Assembly: GCA_958295665.1 (NCBI GenBank)
Contig: OY282558.1
Coordinates: forward strand, 51,591,389-51,655,388
Direction: 5' to 3'
Length of the DNA stretch: 64,000 nt
DNA from: Tipula vernalis
Lineage: Eukaryota; Arthropoda; Insecta; Diptera; Tipulidae
Below the pieces are notes generated by a model that was given only the letters and a program-made list of their open reading frames with translations, searched no databases and had not been told where the DNA came from. Every line of letters starts with the position of its first letter. Position 1 is the stretch's first letter. Below, piece after piece: positions 12,401 through 22,657 of this stretch. The position numbers and the translations under genes were made by a program.

Positions 12401-13660
12401 ACATAAATATATGCGCGTTGTGTTGATATAACTTCATCAATAATAAAATTATCGCTATTAAAAATAACGGGCAATTTTGTTTTTCTTTTTGTTTAATTTT
12501 ATGACCTCGTAAGGTATATAATTTCCGGAAATATCGGAAAAATTATGTGTACGTTAAAAAGCGCGCGCACCCAAAAAGCTTTTAAAACGAAAAATGTTGT
12601 AATTATGGTAAACATTTTTATTTAATGCACTCGAACCTATGTAATTCCTCATTCCAAGCCCGGTACAAACAATATGTAACTCTAAATATAATACTCGTAC
12701 AGAGGAATAATTAGAGAAAATATTTAAAAATAAAAATTTGTAATAATATTTTATTAACTAAATAAAACGAAATTATAATTTATAATTTTTATGTTTTTAT
12801 GTAACCGTAGTACCCTGTAATTTTTAATGTTTAAAACAATTTTAAACGACCATCCATAAAATATATTTTTATGTACTAACATTTACAGTGCATACTTATA
12901 TATTTAGCACATTATGTGTTGGAAAGGTTCAGGCTGTTTTTAAACCGGTCTATACGCGAATTGCACTATAAAATCTCCATATAAGGAACAATATTATGTA
13001 CAAAAAAAAAAAAAAAAAAATCCCAATACCCATGTTTTGTTATTAAATATTGAACCAGTATTGTTATATAACAAATTATTTTTAAATTAATCCACTTAAG
13101 TATATAAATAATACAGAAGCATAGGCGTTTCTAAATAAAGATCTCGATTAATTAAAATAATTTCACGTAGTTATCGATTTTATTTTTTATTTTATATATC
13201 AACAATTATTATCAATTACGTATTTATTTTGGTCTAGGCAATTAAATTGTTTTGTATCGACTTTTTTTGTTAGATACAATATATTTATAAATAAAATCAC
13301 TTTTCGAAGAAAACAAGTAATTATTTAACGACTTTTCACGAAAACAATCAATTTATATTTCGTGTAATTTGAGTTTAATTGGGGCATAGCGTATACTGGA
13401 GATAATGTTAGGGGTGATTTAATAATAGCTGTGAGTTACTTTGGTTGCATTGGTTGAAAGCATCCGAACTGAAACTAGTATAGTAGCACTTTGAGCTGTT
13501 GTATAATTCGCCAGGCCGAGATCTATCCGCCTTATAAAAAAATAAATTGTGACAAATTTTTTATAAGTAGTGACTGAACAATAATGATAAATATGAAGTT
13601 TTATCAAAATTCTAATCTCCAATTGTTCGCGCAAAAAACTACATTAAGTCTACGGAAAAA
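9471..13660. other. Long AT-rich non-repetitive island, no gene recognised
   Basis: The sequence is less repetitive than its surroundings, with ordinary insect non-coding texture: ATACATAC/TGTATG runs, a TTA/CTA microsatellite at 10027-10073 and an A19 tract at 13002-13020. Frames at 9865-10074, 10643-10979 and 13419-13634 show no domains and biased low-complexity composition. I found no convincing exon with both splice signals. As a non-repeat island inside the presumed intron it could hold regulatory DNA, but nothing specific is visible. Confidence 0.45.
10027..10073. repeat. TTA/CTA trinucleotide microsatellite
   Basis: A run of TTA, CTA and TAT triplets with one GTT interruption. It gives a poly-Tyr string in the overlapping frame, which is not a gene. 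Confidence 0.8.
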
Positions 13661-13669
13661 CATTACAAC

Positions 13670-13777
13670 ATGAAAGAAGTTGTTTTCGCCAATCAAATGA
13701 AACCAAAACCCCCTGTAAAACGTAATAGGGGATACAAGCAACGGAAGAAATCTGAGGCGGCGATTTGCGATTGTTAA
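13670..13777 (+). CDS. Possible small ORF or exon remnant, 35 codons, unknown
   Basis: The frame starts at ATG 13670 and stops at TAA 13775-13777. It is rich in Lys, Arg and Pro (segments KPKPPVKRNRG and QRKKSEAA) and ends CDC. The frame stays open about 18 codons upstream of the ATG. Its balanced amino-acid use and higher GC stand out from the AT-rich flanks, which is why I list it. I recognise no family. It may be a small gene, an exon, a fossil of a transposon protein, or chance. No splice signals or promoter could be assigned. Confidence 0.2.
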   Translation: MKEVVFANQMKPKPPVKRNRGYKQRKKSEAAICDC

Positions 13778-13779
13778 AA

Positions 13780-14850
13780 TAGAATAAAGTGTGAATAATG
13801 ATTAAAAAGCAATGAATGATCATGAAAATTGCTCTCTTTATTTACCCTTTATTCACTGATGAAAGATGAGTTCATTCAATAGTCATTGATTAAGCTCTTA
13901 TTATTCACTGAATAATCTGTGAATAATCAATGATTAATTGCTATGTTCGTATGACATAAACAAACTACTCATAAGTATTTCTATCTACTCACAACTCATT
14001 ATAAAACAATGGTTAAGATTATCAAATTTGCTTTAATATTGCTAATTAGTGAGTGAATAGAAAGTGAGATCATTATTCATCAATGTTTTATTAATGCTGC
14101 CAATTGCTTGGAGCGAATTCGTCATTCATCAGTGAATAATGACTGATTATTGAGAGATTTATGAGTGAATAATGACTCAATAATGAGTGATTTCATCCCT
14201 CCTCTTTCCTTAGTGAATAATAAGTGAATAGTAAAAAAAGAGTGATTAATTTGAGAATAAGTTGTGAGTAACGAATCAGTGGATAATCAGCATTGAGAGA
14301 ATATCGTATGAATAATGTGTAAACTGTGTGTGAAAAGTTAATGAATAATCAGTGGATAATGAGTGAAAGTTGACATTGTAATGTGAATGGTGCGTTTATT
14401 CATTCATTATTTAATCAAATTCCAAACACTGTTCACTGATGAATGATGAAAGATGAGTTCATTAATTAGTCGCTCATTATTCACTTATCACTCATTAATC
14501 AACACAATCATCGTTTAAAGAAGAATCTGCGAATTATGATAGAATATTGGATGAATAATGAGTGGATAGTCTGTAAATTTGTAGCATTGTAGCAAAAGCT
14601 ATTGAAAGATTAATGTGTGAATAATAAGTGATATCATCAGCTTTTAATTCTATCAATAGCTTTGTTCACCAAGAAGATCTTTCTAAAAAAGAAGCAAACA
14701 AGAAGTATTCAAATATTAAGTCAACATTATTGCATTATTAAGTGATGTAACAATCAGTGGATTAAAAATTAATTCTCATTGAATATTCAGTGAGGGTTTA
14801 GGTACAGTATTTGGTGAATACTGAGTGAATAAGTAGAGAATATAGTATGG
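13780..14850. repeat. Degenerate GAATAATGAGT-rich low-complexity tract
   Basis: GTGAATAATGA and its reverse complement TCATTATTCAC recur at irregular 10-14-bp spacing in both orientations. The tract grades into the organised 229-bp repeat to the right, suggesting that array formed from this sequence. Confidence 0.75.
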
Positions 14851-15690
14851 GTAAAGAGCGAATTCTTCACTCATCTCTTCCTAGACAATAATAAGTGAAT
14901 AGTAAGAAAAAAGTGAATAATGTATTAATACTTGGTATACAATTATTAAATAATGTGTGAATATTTAAAGAATTTTTAGTGATGTACAAGGTGGGCCATC
15001 TGTTAGTCCTTTTTCTATTTGTGAATAATAAGTGAATTATGAGTGAGTAATGACTAAATAATGAGTGAATTCGTTATTCATCTCTTCCTAGATAATAATA
15101 AGTGAATAGTAGGAAAAGAGTGAATAATATATTAATACTTGGTATACAATTATGAATAATGACTAAATAATTAAAGAATTCTTAGTGATGTACAGGGTGG
15201 GCCATCTGTTAGTCTTTTTTCTATTTGTGAATAATAAGTGAATAATGAATGTATAATAAGTGAATTATGAGTGAGTAATGACTAATTAATGAGTGAATTC
15301 GTCATTCATCTCTTCCTAGATAATAATAAGTGAATAGTAAGAAAAGAGTGAATAATGTATTAACAGTTGGTATACAGTTATTGAATAATGAGTGAATATT
15401 TAAAGAATTCTTAGTGATGTACAGGGTGGGCCATCTTTTAAAACTTTTTCCTATTTGTGTAAAATAAGTTAATAATGAATGGATAATAAGTTAATTATGA
15501 GTGAGTAATGACTAAATAATGAGTGAATTCTTCATTTATCTCTTCCTAGAAATAATAAGTGAATAGAAAGAAAAGAGTGAATAATGTATTAATACTTGGT
15601 ATACAATTATTGAATAATGGGTAAATATTTAAAGAATTTTTAGTTATGAACAGGGTGGGCCATATGTTAGTCCTTTTTCTATTTGTAAAT
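14850..15690. repeat. Tandem repeat of about 229 bp carrying a mariner-end motif
   Basis: Four copies of TACAGGGTGGGCCAT (variants) are placed with the GTGGG anchors at 14991, 15197, 15426 and 15655, giving spacings of 206, 229 and 229. Between them each unit has the same order: CTTTTTCTATTTGTGAATAA, a GAATAATGA-type stretch, TCATCTCTTCCTAGA, GTATTAATACTTGGTATAC, then AAAGAATT(C/T)TTAG. The last copy runs directly into the mariner remnant. The GTGGGCCAT motif is therefore the terminal inverted repeat of that transposon, amplified as part of the satellite unit. Confidence 0.85.
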
Positions 15691-16350
15691 AAAACAGATA
15701 TTTTGGGAGGAAAAGCCAAAATTTTTTATTGATAATGAAAGGTGGTTCTATGCCATTTATATATAAAAAACAATATCGTTCATATGCCCCCACCACGGCT
15801 TCGTCTACAGGCCTGATCCGAACATTAAAATTTTCGCTGACTGTTTCCAATAAAGCGGATCAATGACCTAAGTTTCAGTTCGAAAATTGTTTTTAAGTTG
15901 TGGAATTGTTTGTGGATGATTGGCATTTCAAATAACTCCAAAAAAAATAATCAAGTGGTATTAAATCCGGGCTTCTTGCTGACCAAGGAACTTCACAGTT
16001 TCTTGAAATTATGCGATCAGCAAATTTTATTGACAATAAATGGATTGTTGTACGATTTGCGTGGCATTTCGCTCCGTCTTGTTGAAACTGAAACCAACGT
16101 GTTGCGACAACGTTCCCCATTTACTGCAATGATGTCACCAGCCCATAAACCACACCAAACAGTAACTCTTGGTGGATGAAGTTCTGCTTCGTGAATAACA
16201 TGAGGATTCTCTGCTCCCAAAATTCGACAATTTTGCTTTTTGACGTCGAGCTTCATCGCTAAAGATGATTTTTGATGAAAAACCTTCATTTCGTTCAAGC
16301 TAAATTGCAATTAACAAACCGAAGACGATTTAAATTGTGTGGTGGCCTCA
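15648..16350 (-). pseudogene. Broken Tc1/mariner transposase, DD41D (rosa-like), minus strand
   Basis: Read on the minus strand, the pieces are, in order: IIFSDEA (first catalytic Asp, codon 16257-16255); KQNCRILGAENPHVIHEAEL and RVTVWCGLWAG; FQQDGAKCH (second Asp, 16078-16076); and RSPDLIPLDYFF (third Asp, 15952-15950). A C-terminal VSENFNVRIRP block follows. There are 41 residues between the second and third Asp, the spacing of the DD41D (rosa) family. At least two frameshifts break the protein: one just after the first Asp, and another between the VWCG and QQDGA blocks. The N-terminal DNA-binding part is missing. The left end is the CAGGGTGGGCC terminal repeat at 15651. I found no matching right end, so the copy is truncated. 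Confidence 0.85.
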
Positions 16351-19300
16351 ATTTTTGAGTTCAACATGCAAAATGTGTCGTAATATTGTTCATGAAATGT
16401 TTAGTTCTTATTAAGTTTAGTAATTATTGTTTTAGTTAAAGGCTCATTTTCTAATAAAAGCTAGGATAATAAAACTGAGTTTAACTGCCATAACAGAAAA
16501 AGCTCTACAATACTTTAAATTTAAAACCTTTCTCTTAAAAGCTCATAGTAATTAGTATTAATTTGAAATTGGAGGTTTTCAAAAATAAAATATTGGGGAT
16601 TTTATGAATTATAATTTTATTCAGTTAAAATATTTGTATTAAGATCTTCAAGCCTTTGCTAACGTGTTAGTACAAGAAATCTGATGAACTAGGTTTGGTT
16701 GATCCGTTGCAGAAAATTTTAGTAAGTACTTAATTTAGAAAAATTTGGACTGTGTAAAAAAGGATTCCTTAATTAAAAGTTCACGGTTTGATGGAACCTT
16801 TTGAGAAAAACCCACTTAAAATGATAATTTTTTAAATTGTCCTATTAATTAACTACATCCGTTATAAAAAATCGAAATAATCTGATAAACCTTGATAAAT
16901 CTGAACCTAAATTCGTTTCTTAATTAAGTATAAAACCAGTGGGTAGAGTAAGAGTTGCTAAATAATACAAAATATTCCGTCATTTGCGACTTAAATTAAA
17001 CTTAAAAAATTAAATCTAAAGCGAAATAAGATAAAATAATGTAGCTTAAGGTCTGTTGTTGATTTTGATTAAAAACATTTTAGATTAAGCTAAAATATTC
17101 TGTGAATTATGTTCAAGCTATTGACTTAAACTAATAAAGAACTACTAAAATTTAGCCGGGTTTTCGTTAATCATTAAAATTATGTCTAGATTAAGAAAGT
17201 GTTATCCAACATAATAATCCCAAAAAGATTTCTGACTTAAACTCAAAATTCTTGATTTTTTTTTCTGGGGTAATTCGGTTCGAGAACGGAAAATTATTCA
17301 TAATTTAGTATGCATCAATCTTAATTGATCTTAAGAACTGCTAAAGTTAACCTCAGAATAGATTTATAAGATCGTAATCTTTACAATTTTTGATCAATCG
17401 ATGTTGTATTCTTTTATGGAACGCGCTTAACAACTAATTTATTCTATTGTAAACAGTCGATTCCAACTACTAGTTGATCAAGATTGAACATAATGTCAAA
17501 TTTGTGATCTTATCTAAAACTCAATAATAACAGTAATACGATTATTAATGAATTAACCAAAATTTTGGTACTTCTTATAAGAGTAACTTAGATCACTAGT
17601 TAGTTTTTATCTCCACTGAAAATCACGAATTTTATTAAACCGATATTCCAACTCTCAAACACCATCATAATCCCCTTTAAATATTAGCAAAATCTAATTA
17701 ATGTGTCATGTAACAGATAGTCTCGAAACAAAATATGGTTAATTGTCACCTCTAAAAGTAAAATGCTAAATTGATCGCTAAAATTGATCATAATCCTCTC
17801 GTTTTGAATGATTTAGTTTAAAGATGTTAAAAAAAAAGCTAAAAACAGCTTATTTTTCTGATTTTTGTAATAGGTACTACTATGTATACCTCGGACTAGC
17901 AAAACAAAAAATCACCACAAAACTAATCCACTGTACAAATATAAAAAAAAAAAAAATCTTTAGAAGAACAAAAAAAACGTATCTCGGAATTTTTATAAAT
18001 TGGATTAAAATTTAAAGGCAAACCGTGAAATGTAGAAAATTACCAGAAGATATCACGATTGAATAGCAAGTTTATTTTTTTTTATGTAATTCGTTCATTA
18101 TTGCTACATAGAATTTTTTTATTTTTTGTGTCTTAAGTTTCAGACCACAAATTCCAGGTATTATTATTACAGTAACTTTGGTTCTTAGCAATTTATTTCT
18201 AAATCTATTTTTTTTTCTTACTATTATTGGTCTGTATACAAATACACAACACTATCTCGATAAATATAAAATTTATTATTTACAATTTTATGTGAGGAGG
18301 GCACTTTAGCAAATACCAGAGTAAAGCGTTTTTGTTTATTTTTAGGTTTGTCTGGCGATTTTCCAAAAAAAAAATTGAAAATGAAAGCTGCTGCATGACT
18401 TCCTATTATCAAGTTCAAAAAATGTGTACCATAGACATATAAGATATCAATCGATAAGTCTAACGATACAGTCCTTATGCCCATTCTTTATGGGGGAAAG
18501 GTAATAAAAAAAAAAAAAAAGTTTAAAAGTTGTTGTCAATTTAATTTATAATAATTTAAAAGTTTGTGTACGTAATGTATGATGTATAGTTGGATATCTA
18601 GATAAATACTATAGTTTGCAATGTTATTAAAAATGTATATGTATGTACATGAAAATAATGGATGGCTGTAAATAAAAATCAATAACATGATGTACTGCCC
18701 CGTACATAGTTTATATGGTTTTATACACATATGTATATATGTACAAGGATCGAATGTAATTTCGTATCATTATATTAGATATGGGATAAATTATATATGA
18801 TTTTGAATTTAGCATATGTGGAATTTATTGATTATATAGATACTTTATTTAAATTTACAAACACATTTTTTTCATCCACTATATACCATCTCTTCGCATA
18901 TAAATATACAATTTCCATATAATATTCTTTGGGGGCAAAAATCCATTCAGTTTGAATTATTTAATTCAACATCAGTTCAAAATCTCATTCATTAATTTTT
19001 ATTACTAGAATAACAACAGCAACAATATATATTTCTAATTGGATATCCAACTTTTTTGAAATATTTTTTTGTAAACTGTAGAACATAAAATATGGGTATC
19101 CATATAAAAACGCGTGCCAAAAACAATATTCTAACTCTGTTTATATCTTTATATTGTACTTATATATGTAGGTATATTAATATGTATGTACATAGGAGAG
19201 ATGAAAAGCTCTGATAGCGTATACTGAAAATGTGAATATTTTATCTAATAATTTCGTTTTGTTACTTGAGGTGCACGAATTTTTATCTTACAAACCAATA

Positions 19301-19600
19301 AATTATTGGTTGGAGGAATGGAAGGAATGATTGTATTCTATGTAAGTACTCTTTTGTGTGCTTGTTGATAAACATTTTGTGATAAGCCGATTTTTTTTTT
19401 TATAATTTGAATTGTCATGGAACTTAGTTATGTTCGTTGTTATTTCCTTTTTATTAAAAGGTAATATTATTATTTTGCTCTGCTTTATCATAGTTGTATA
19501 TCGGGAATTTAATATTTTCTTGTTTTTTTAATATTTTCGGATTGATAATTAAACGATAAAAGCAAATTTATGGGAAAATGCTGGCTGGAAATTGTACAGT
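16351..19600. other. AT-rich non-repetitive stretch, no gene recognised
   Basis: Short frames (17824-18015 plus, 18224-18484 minus, 18536-18730 minus, 19303-19491 minus) have no recognisable domains. I see no tandem repeats beyond A and T runs (for example at about 17943 and 18508). Confidence 0.45.
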
Positions 19601-20160
19601 GACCTGATAAAATTTTTTGAATATAAATAAAGGTATTTCCTTCAGGTTTGATGCACCTTCCTTCAGGCACTTTTTAGTTGAAGATGTGAATCATGATTTT
19701 GCCTTTGAGAGAAGTAGAGAAGGCATGGTACATTTTAGCTTTAAACCGGCAGAAAGCAATAGGAAGAAATTTGCACAAAAATGCAGGCAGAAGAACCGTG
19801 ACAATTCTATTATATTAGTGCTGAGGTAGAAAACATATTTTGACAGGCGCTAGTTAGAGAGAAAGACAGGAAATGATAGGCGAGCATCTGACAAAGATCC
19901 CAGTGATAAAGAATCAACGAAGTTCTTGAACTTAATACATCACAGAAGCTCTATATTTTGCTAGTCGAATACTGAACGGACTGGCAGGTATTTTTGAGAA
20001 TACTACGTGATTCTATGACGCTAGTGAAGGTATTTGCTGCTGTAGTTTACGTGCAACACGTGAATTCAAATGATTTGAAATATTTAAGAATGCTATAGCT
20101 GTCATCCTTTTAAAACTTTATTACAATTTTAAAACAATCGAGAACTTATAAAGCCTACAA
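19601..20160. other. Unclassified stretch with higher GC, possible decayed element
   Basis: A 70-codon plus-strand frame (19617-19829) with segments RHFLVEDVNHDFAFERSRE and QKNRDNSIILVLR has more balanced composition than its surroundings. I cannot assign it to a family. Its closeness to the transposon remnant at 20.5 kb makes a decayed mobile element the likeliest explanation. Confidence 0.25.
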
Positions 20161-20480
20161 ATTTTAAAAATTTCGTAATTTTTGATAGATAAAAAAAATT
20201 CTTTAAAGTCACAAAATTCAATTAGTTCTTTAAATGACATAAATCCTATAAATTCTGTTAATTCGATAAATTATAGTTTTACAATCTGTAAACGCTACAA
20301 ATTATTTTAATTTTACAGAATTCGTCAATTCTTAAAATTTTTAAATACTGTAAGTTTTTCAAATTTTAAAAACTCTATTCTATAAATATTATTAGTTTTA
20401 TAAATTTGAAAAATTTTAATAATTCTATAAATTCCATAGTTTCTTTAAACTCTATAAATTCTAAAAATTCTGAAAATTCT
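20160..20480. repeat. ATAAATTCT short satellite (inverse orientation of the 6.6-9.5 kb satellite)
   Basis: The motif ATAAATTCT and near variants repeat loosely. It is the reverse complement of AGAATTTAT from the 6.6-9.5 kb array. It directly precedes a transposon remnant. Confidence 0.65.
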
Positions 20481-20489
20481 GTGTGCGTC

Positions 20490-21802
20490 GCCGGTCTCTG
20501 TACAGACGGTCTTTTCTCCACAACTCGTAGAATTTCTTATGGAGGGACATCGGTTTTAAAGCCCACTTTCAAGCCCACTACTAAACGTCAACGAATGAAA
20601 GGGAACATAAGTAAAAATATTACTGGTCCCTCTAATACAACTACTACTGGAGAGCTCTGACCGATAGCTTGGGTTCTAAAATAGCAGTGATTAGGAAAGA
20701 CATAAGCTCAAATATAGCTGCTCCCTCCAGTGTAATGGAAAAAGGTAGAAGTTCTAATTTAGCTGATCCTAGAGTATGAACATACCAGACCCGAAAGAGA
20801 GTATGTAAAGCAATTGCAAAACTAAAAAAATACTGTCGGCAAGCCGTACGGCTAAGGAAAAAGAAACACTTGCTTGGCCCATGATGGTGACAGACAGCAT
20901 GTTGATTTCTTTGGGGGCTTTCAGCCCAAAAGGCAGAGCTCCCAGAAGGAGTCAACTAAGGATGCGAAAGGGTCGAGGTTGCAGGAAACTGTAACAAGGC
21001 CTTTCAGCGAGGTTTTAAGAACCAGCTGATTGTTGCTGTGATAGAGATGGCCCAAGAGAACGGGAGCAATGTGCCCGTTAATTAGGAGAAGGTGGAGATG
21101 GCTCTAGCTGGCACCTTCCTGAAAGTAATGCAAACTAACCCGGGACCTGCTCCGACCTGTAGAGATGGAGGATGGCACAGGAACCATGGCAAGCTGACCG
21201 CCTGTTCCGACCAAAGGTCACTTTTTTTTTTGTACTGGAAGGCAGTAAGGAGCCTAGATGAGGTCTGGCCTGTAGCTAGGCTGGAGACTGTGGCAAGGGA
21301 GAAGATTCTTATCCAAAGTAAAACGCAGGCTTGGATCCCTACGCAACTTAGCATAGCTGACTAAAGGTCAACTATAATAATCATCAATGATGAGTCGATA
21401 AAGACCTTGGCGAGGACGGATGGAGCAGTTAGGTTCGGCTTGGCGGCTGTCATCGTTAATGTAGTATGGGGCTGTACCAATAGGAGAAGAGATCTCAAGT
21501 GATATCCTGTCTGGTGGAGGTAGCCCGATGGTGCTCCAGAACGTATTCGAATAGATCATGGAAACACTATTTTTGGACTCTAAGATGTCTAAAACCTTCG
21601 TGACAAAGTGTGGACTCTCACAGTGTGGAATAAAACTAATCTAAACTTGTTTTTGCTATTCAATTACAGTAACTCAGATGTAGTGGCGGCTGGCATTGAG
21701 ATTGATAGTTTAAATCTCTCTCTCTTATATCATGCTATCTATAGCTATGAAGAATTTACCGTCTACGCCGGTCCATTGGACAACCATCCTAACGTAACCT
21801 AA
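20490..21802 (+). pseudogene. Decayed transposon ORF with DUF4780-like domain
   Basis: Several frames on the plus strand form one protein trail. First comes a basic Thr/Ser-rich part (20520-20660) and a KKYCRQAVRLRKKK stretch (about 20820-20870). Then comes 21092-21364 with ALAGTFLKVMQ, WHRNHGKLTACSDQ, RSLDEVWPVARLE and QAWIP, followed after a stop by NDESIKTLARTDGAVRFGL. The order 'Gly/His + LxxCxDQ + VWPxARLE + AWIP + ExxxxLxxxxxxxxFG' resembles, from memory, the DUF4780-type domain of insect transposon-linked (gag-like) proteins. Stops and frameshifts are frequent. The region is GC-richer than its flanks and ends near CATCCTAACGTAACCT, similar to the tail of the LINE end at 59.7 kb, so ORF1 of such a LINE is possible. 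Confidence 0.45.
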
Positions 21803-21869
21803 AATTCTACTAAATACATAAATTCGAAAAATTCAAGAAATTTTATAAACTCTCTAATTCTATAAATAT

Positions 21870-22517
21870 TCGAAAAGAAAAGTCAAAGGTCAAGTCAAAA
21901 GTGAAGTTTAAGGTCTAGTCCAAAGGCAAGTTAATTAAGTCAAAAGCCAAATAAAAAGTAAAGCCAAAAGTTAAATCTGCAATCAAGCCAAAGGCCAAAT
22001 CGACTTTTCAAACCAAAACTCAAATCAAAAATTAGGTCAAAAGTTAAGTGAAAAGTCAAATTAATCCAAAAGTTAAATCAAAAATCATCAAGTCATAAGT
22101 GCATTCAAAAATCAAGTCAAATGAAGTCTAAAGTCAGTTCAAGAGTTAAACCTGAAGTTAAGTGTAAATCCGACTTAAAGTCACTTGAAGAGTCATGTTA
22201 ACGCTTAGAGAATAATCAAGTCAAAAGTCAAATCTACAATCAAGCCAAAAGTCAAATCAAAGATCAAGCGAAACGCCAAGAAAAAATTACTTGGGAATCT
22301 CTAGTCAACAATGAAGGCAAAAGTCAGGTTAAAACGCAAGTAAATTAACTCAAAAGTCAAATAAATGTCAAACCAGAAGTCAAGTTATAAATATGTAAAA
22401 ATTCGAGCCAAAATCACATAAAAAGTCATGTTAAAAACGCCAAGTCAATAAATGTGACAAAACTCAAATCAAAAATCAAACCAAAAGTTATGTCAAAAGT
22501 CAAGTCAATCCAAAAGT
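21870..22517. repeat. AAGTC satellite, left part
   Basis: Tandem, diverged copies of a roughly 10-bp motif (CAAGTCAAAAGT and variants). A landmark with CGA, GTCA(C) and GTCATGTTAA recurs about every 230 bp (near 22170 and 22400), so a longer unit is superimposed. The array is interrupted at 22518 by a LINE and resumes at 26055. Confidence 0.9.
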
Positions 22518-22657
22518 CCACCGAAACACGCATTGATCAGAAAATGATCACTACCCAAATTCTCATCTGTTACATTCCTGGCGGCCCAAGTCACTTGGAA
22601 TGTAACAGATGAGAATTTGGGTAGTGATCATTTTATGATCAATGCATGTTTAGGTGG
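22518..22657. repeat. Inverted repeat, 61-nt arms and 18-nt spacer, at the LINE 5' end
   Basis: The left arm 22518-22578 is the reverse complement of 22597-22657 with three mismatches; the spacer is 22579-22596. The right arm is coding (it holds the GSDHF motif of the LINE endonuclease). The left arm is the same stretch inverted and abuts the AAGTC satellite. This is the structure expected of a 5' inversion produced during LINE insertion (twin priming). Confidence 0.9.

Noticed and set aside
14850..15690. Regularly spaced repeats considered as a CRISPR-like array
   Set aside because: The whole 229-bp unit is repeated, spacers are not unique, and the DNA is clearly eukaryotic.
18224..18484. 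86-codon minus-strand frame with partly protein-like composition
   Set aside because: No known motif, no splice signals and interrupted by a long A/T run. Nothing beyond chance can be shown.
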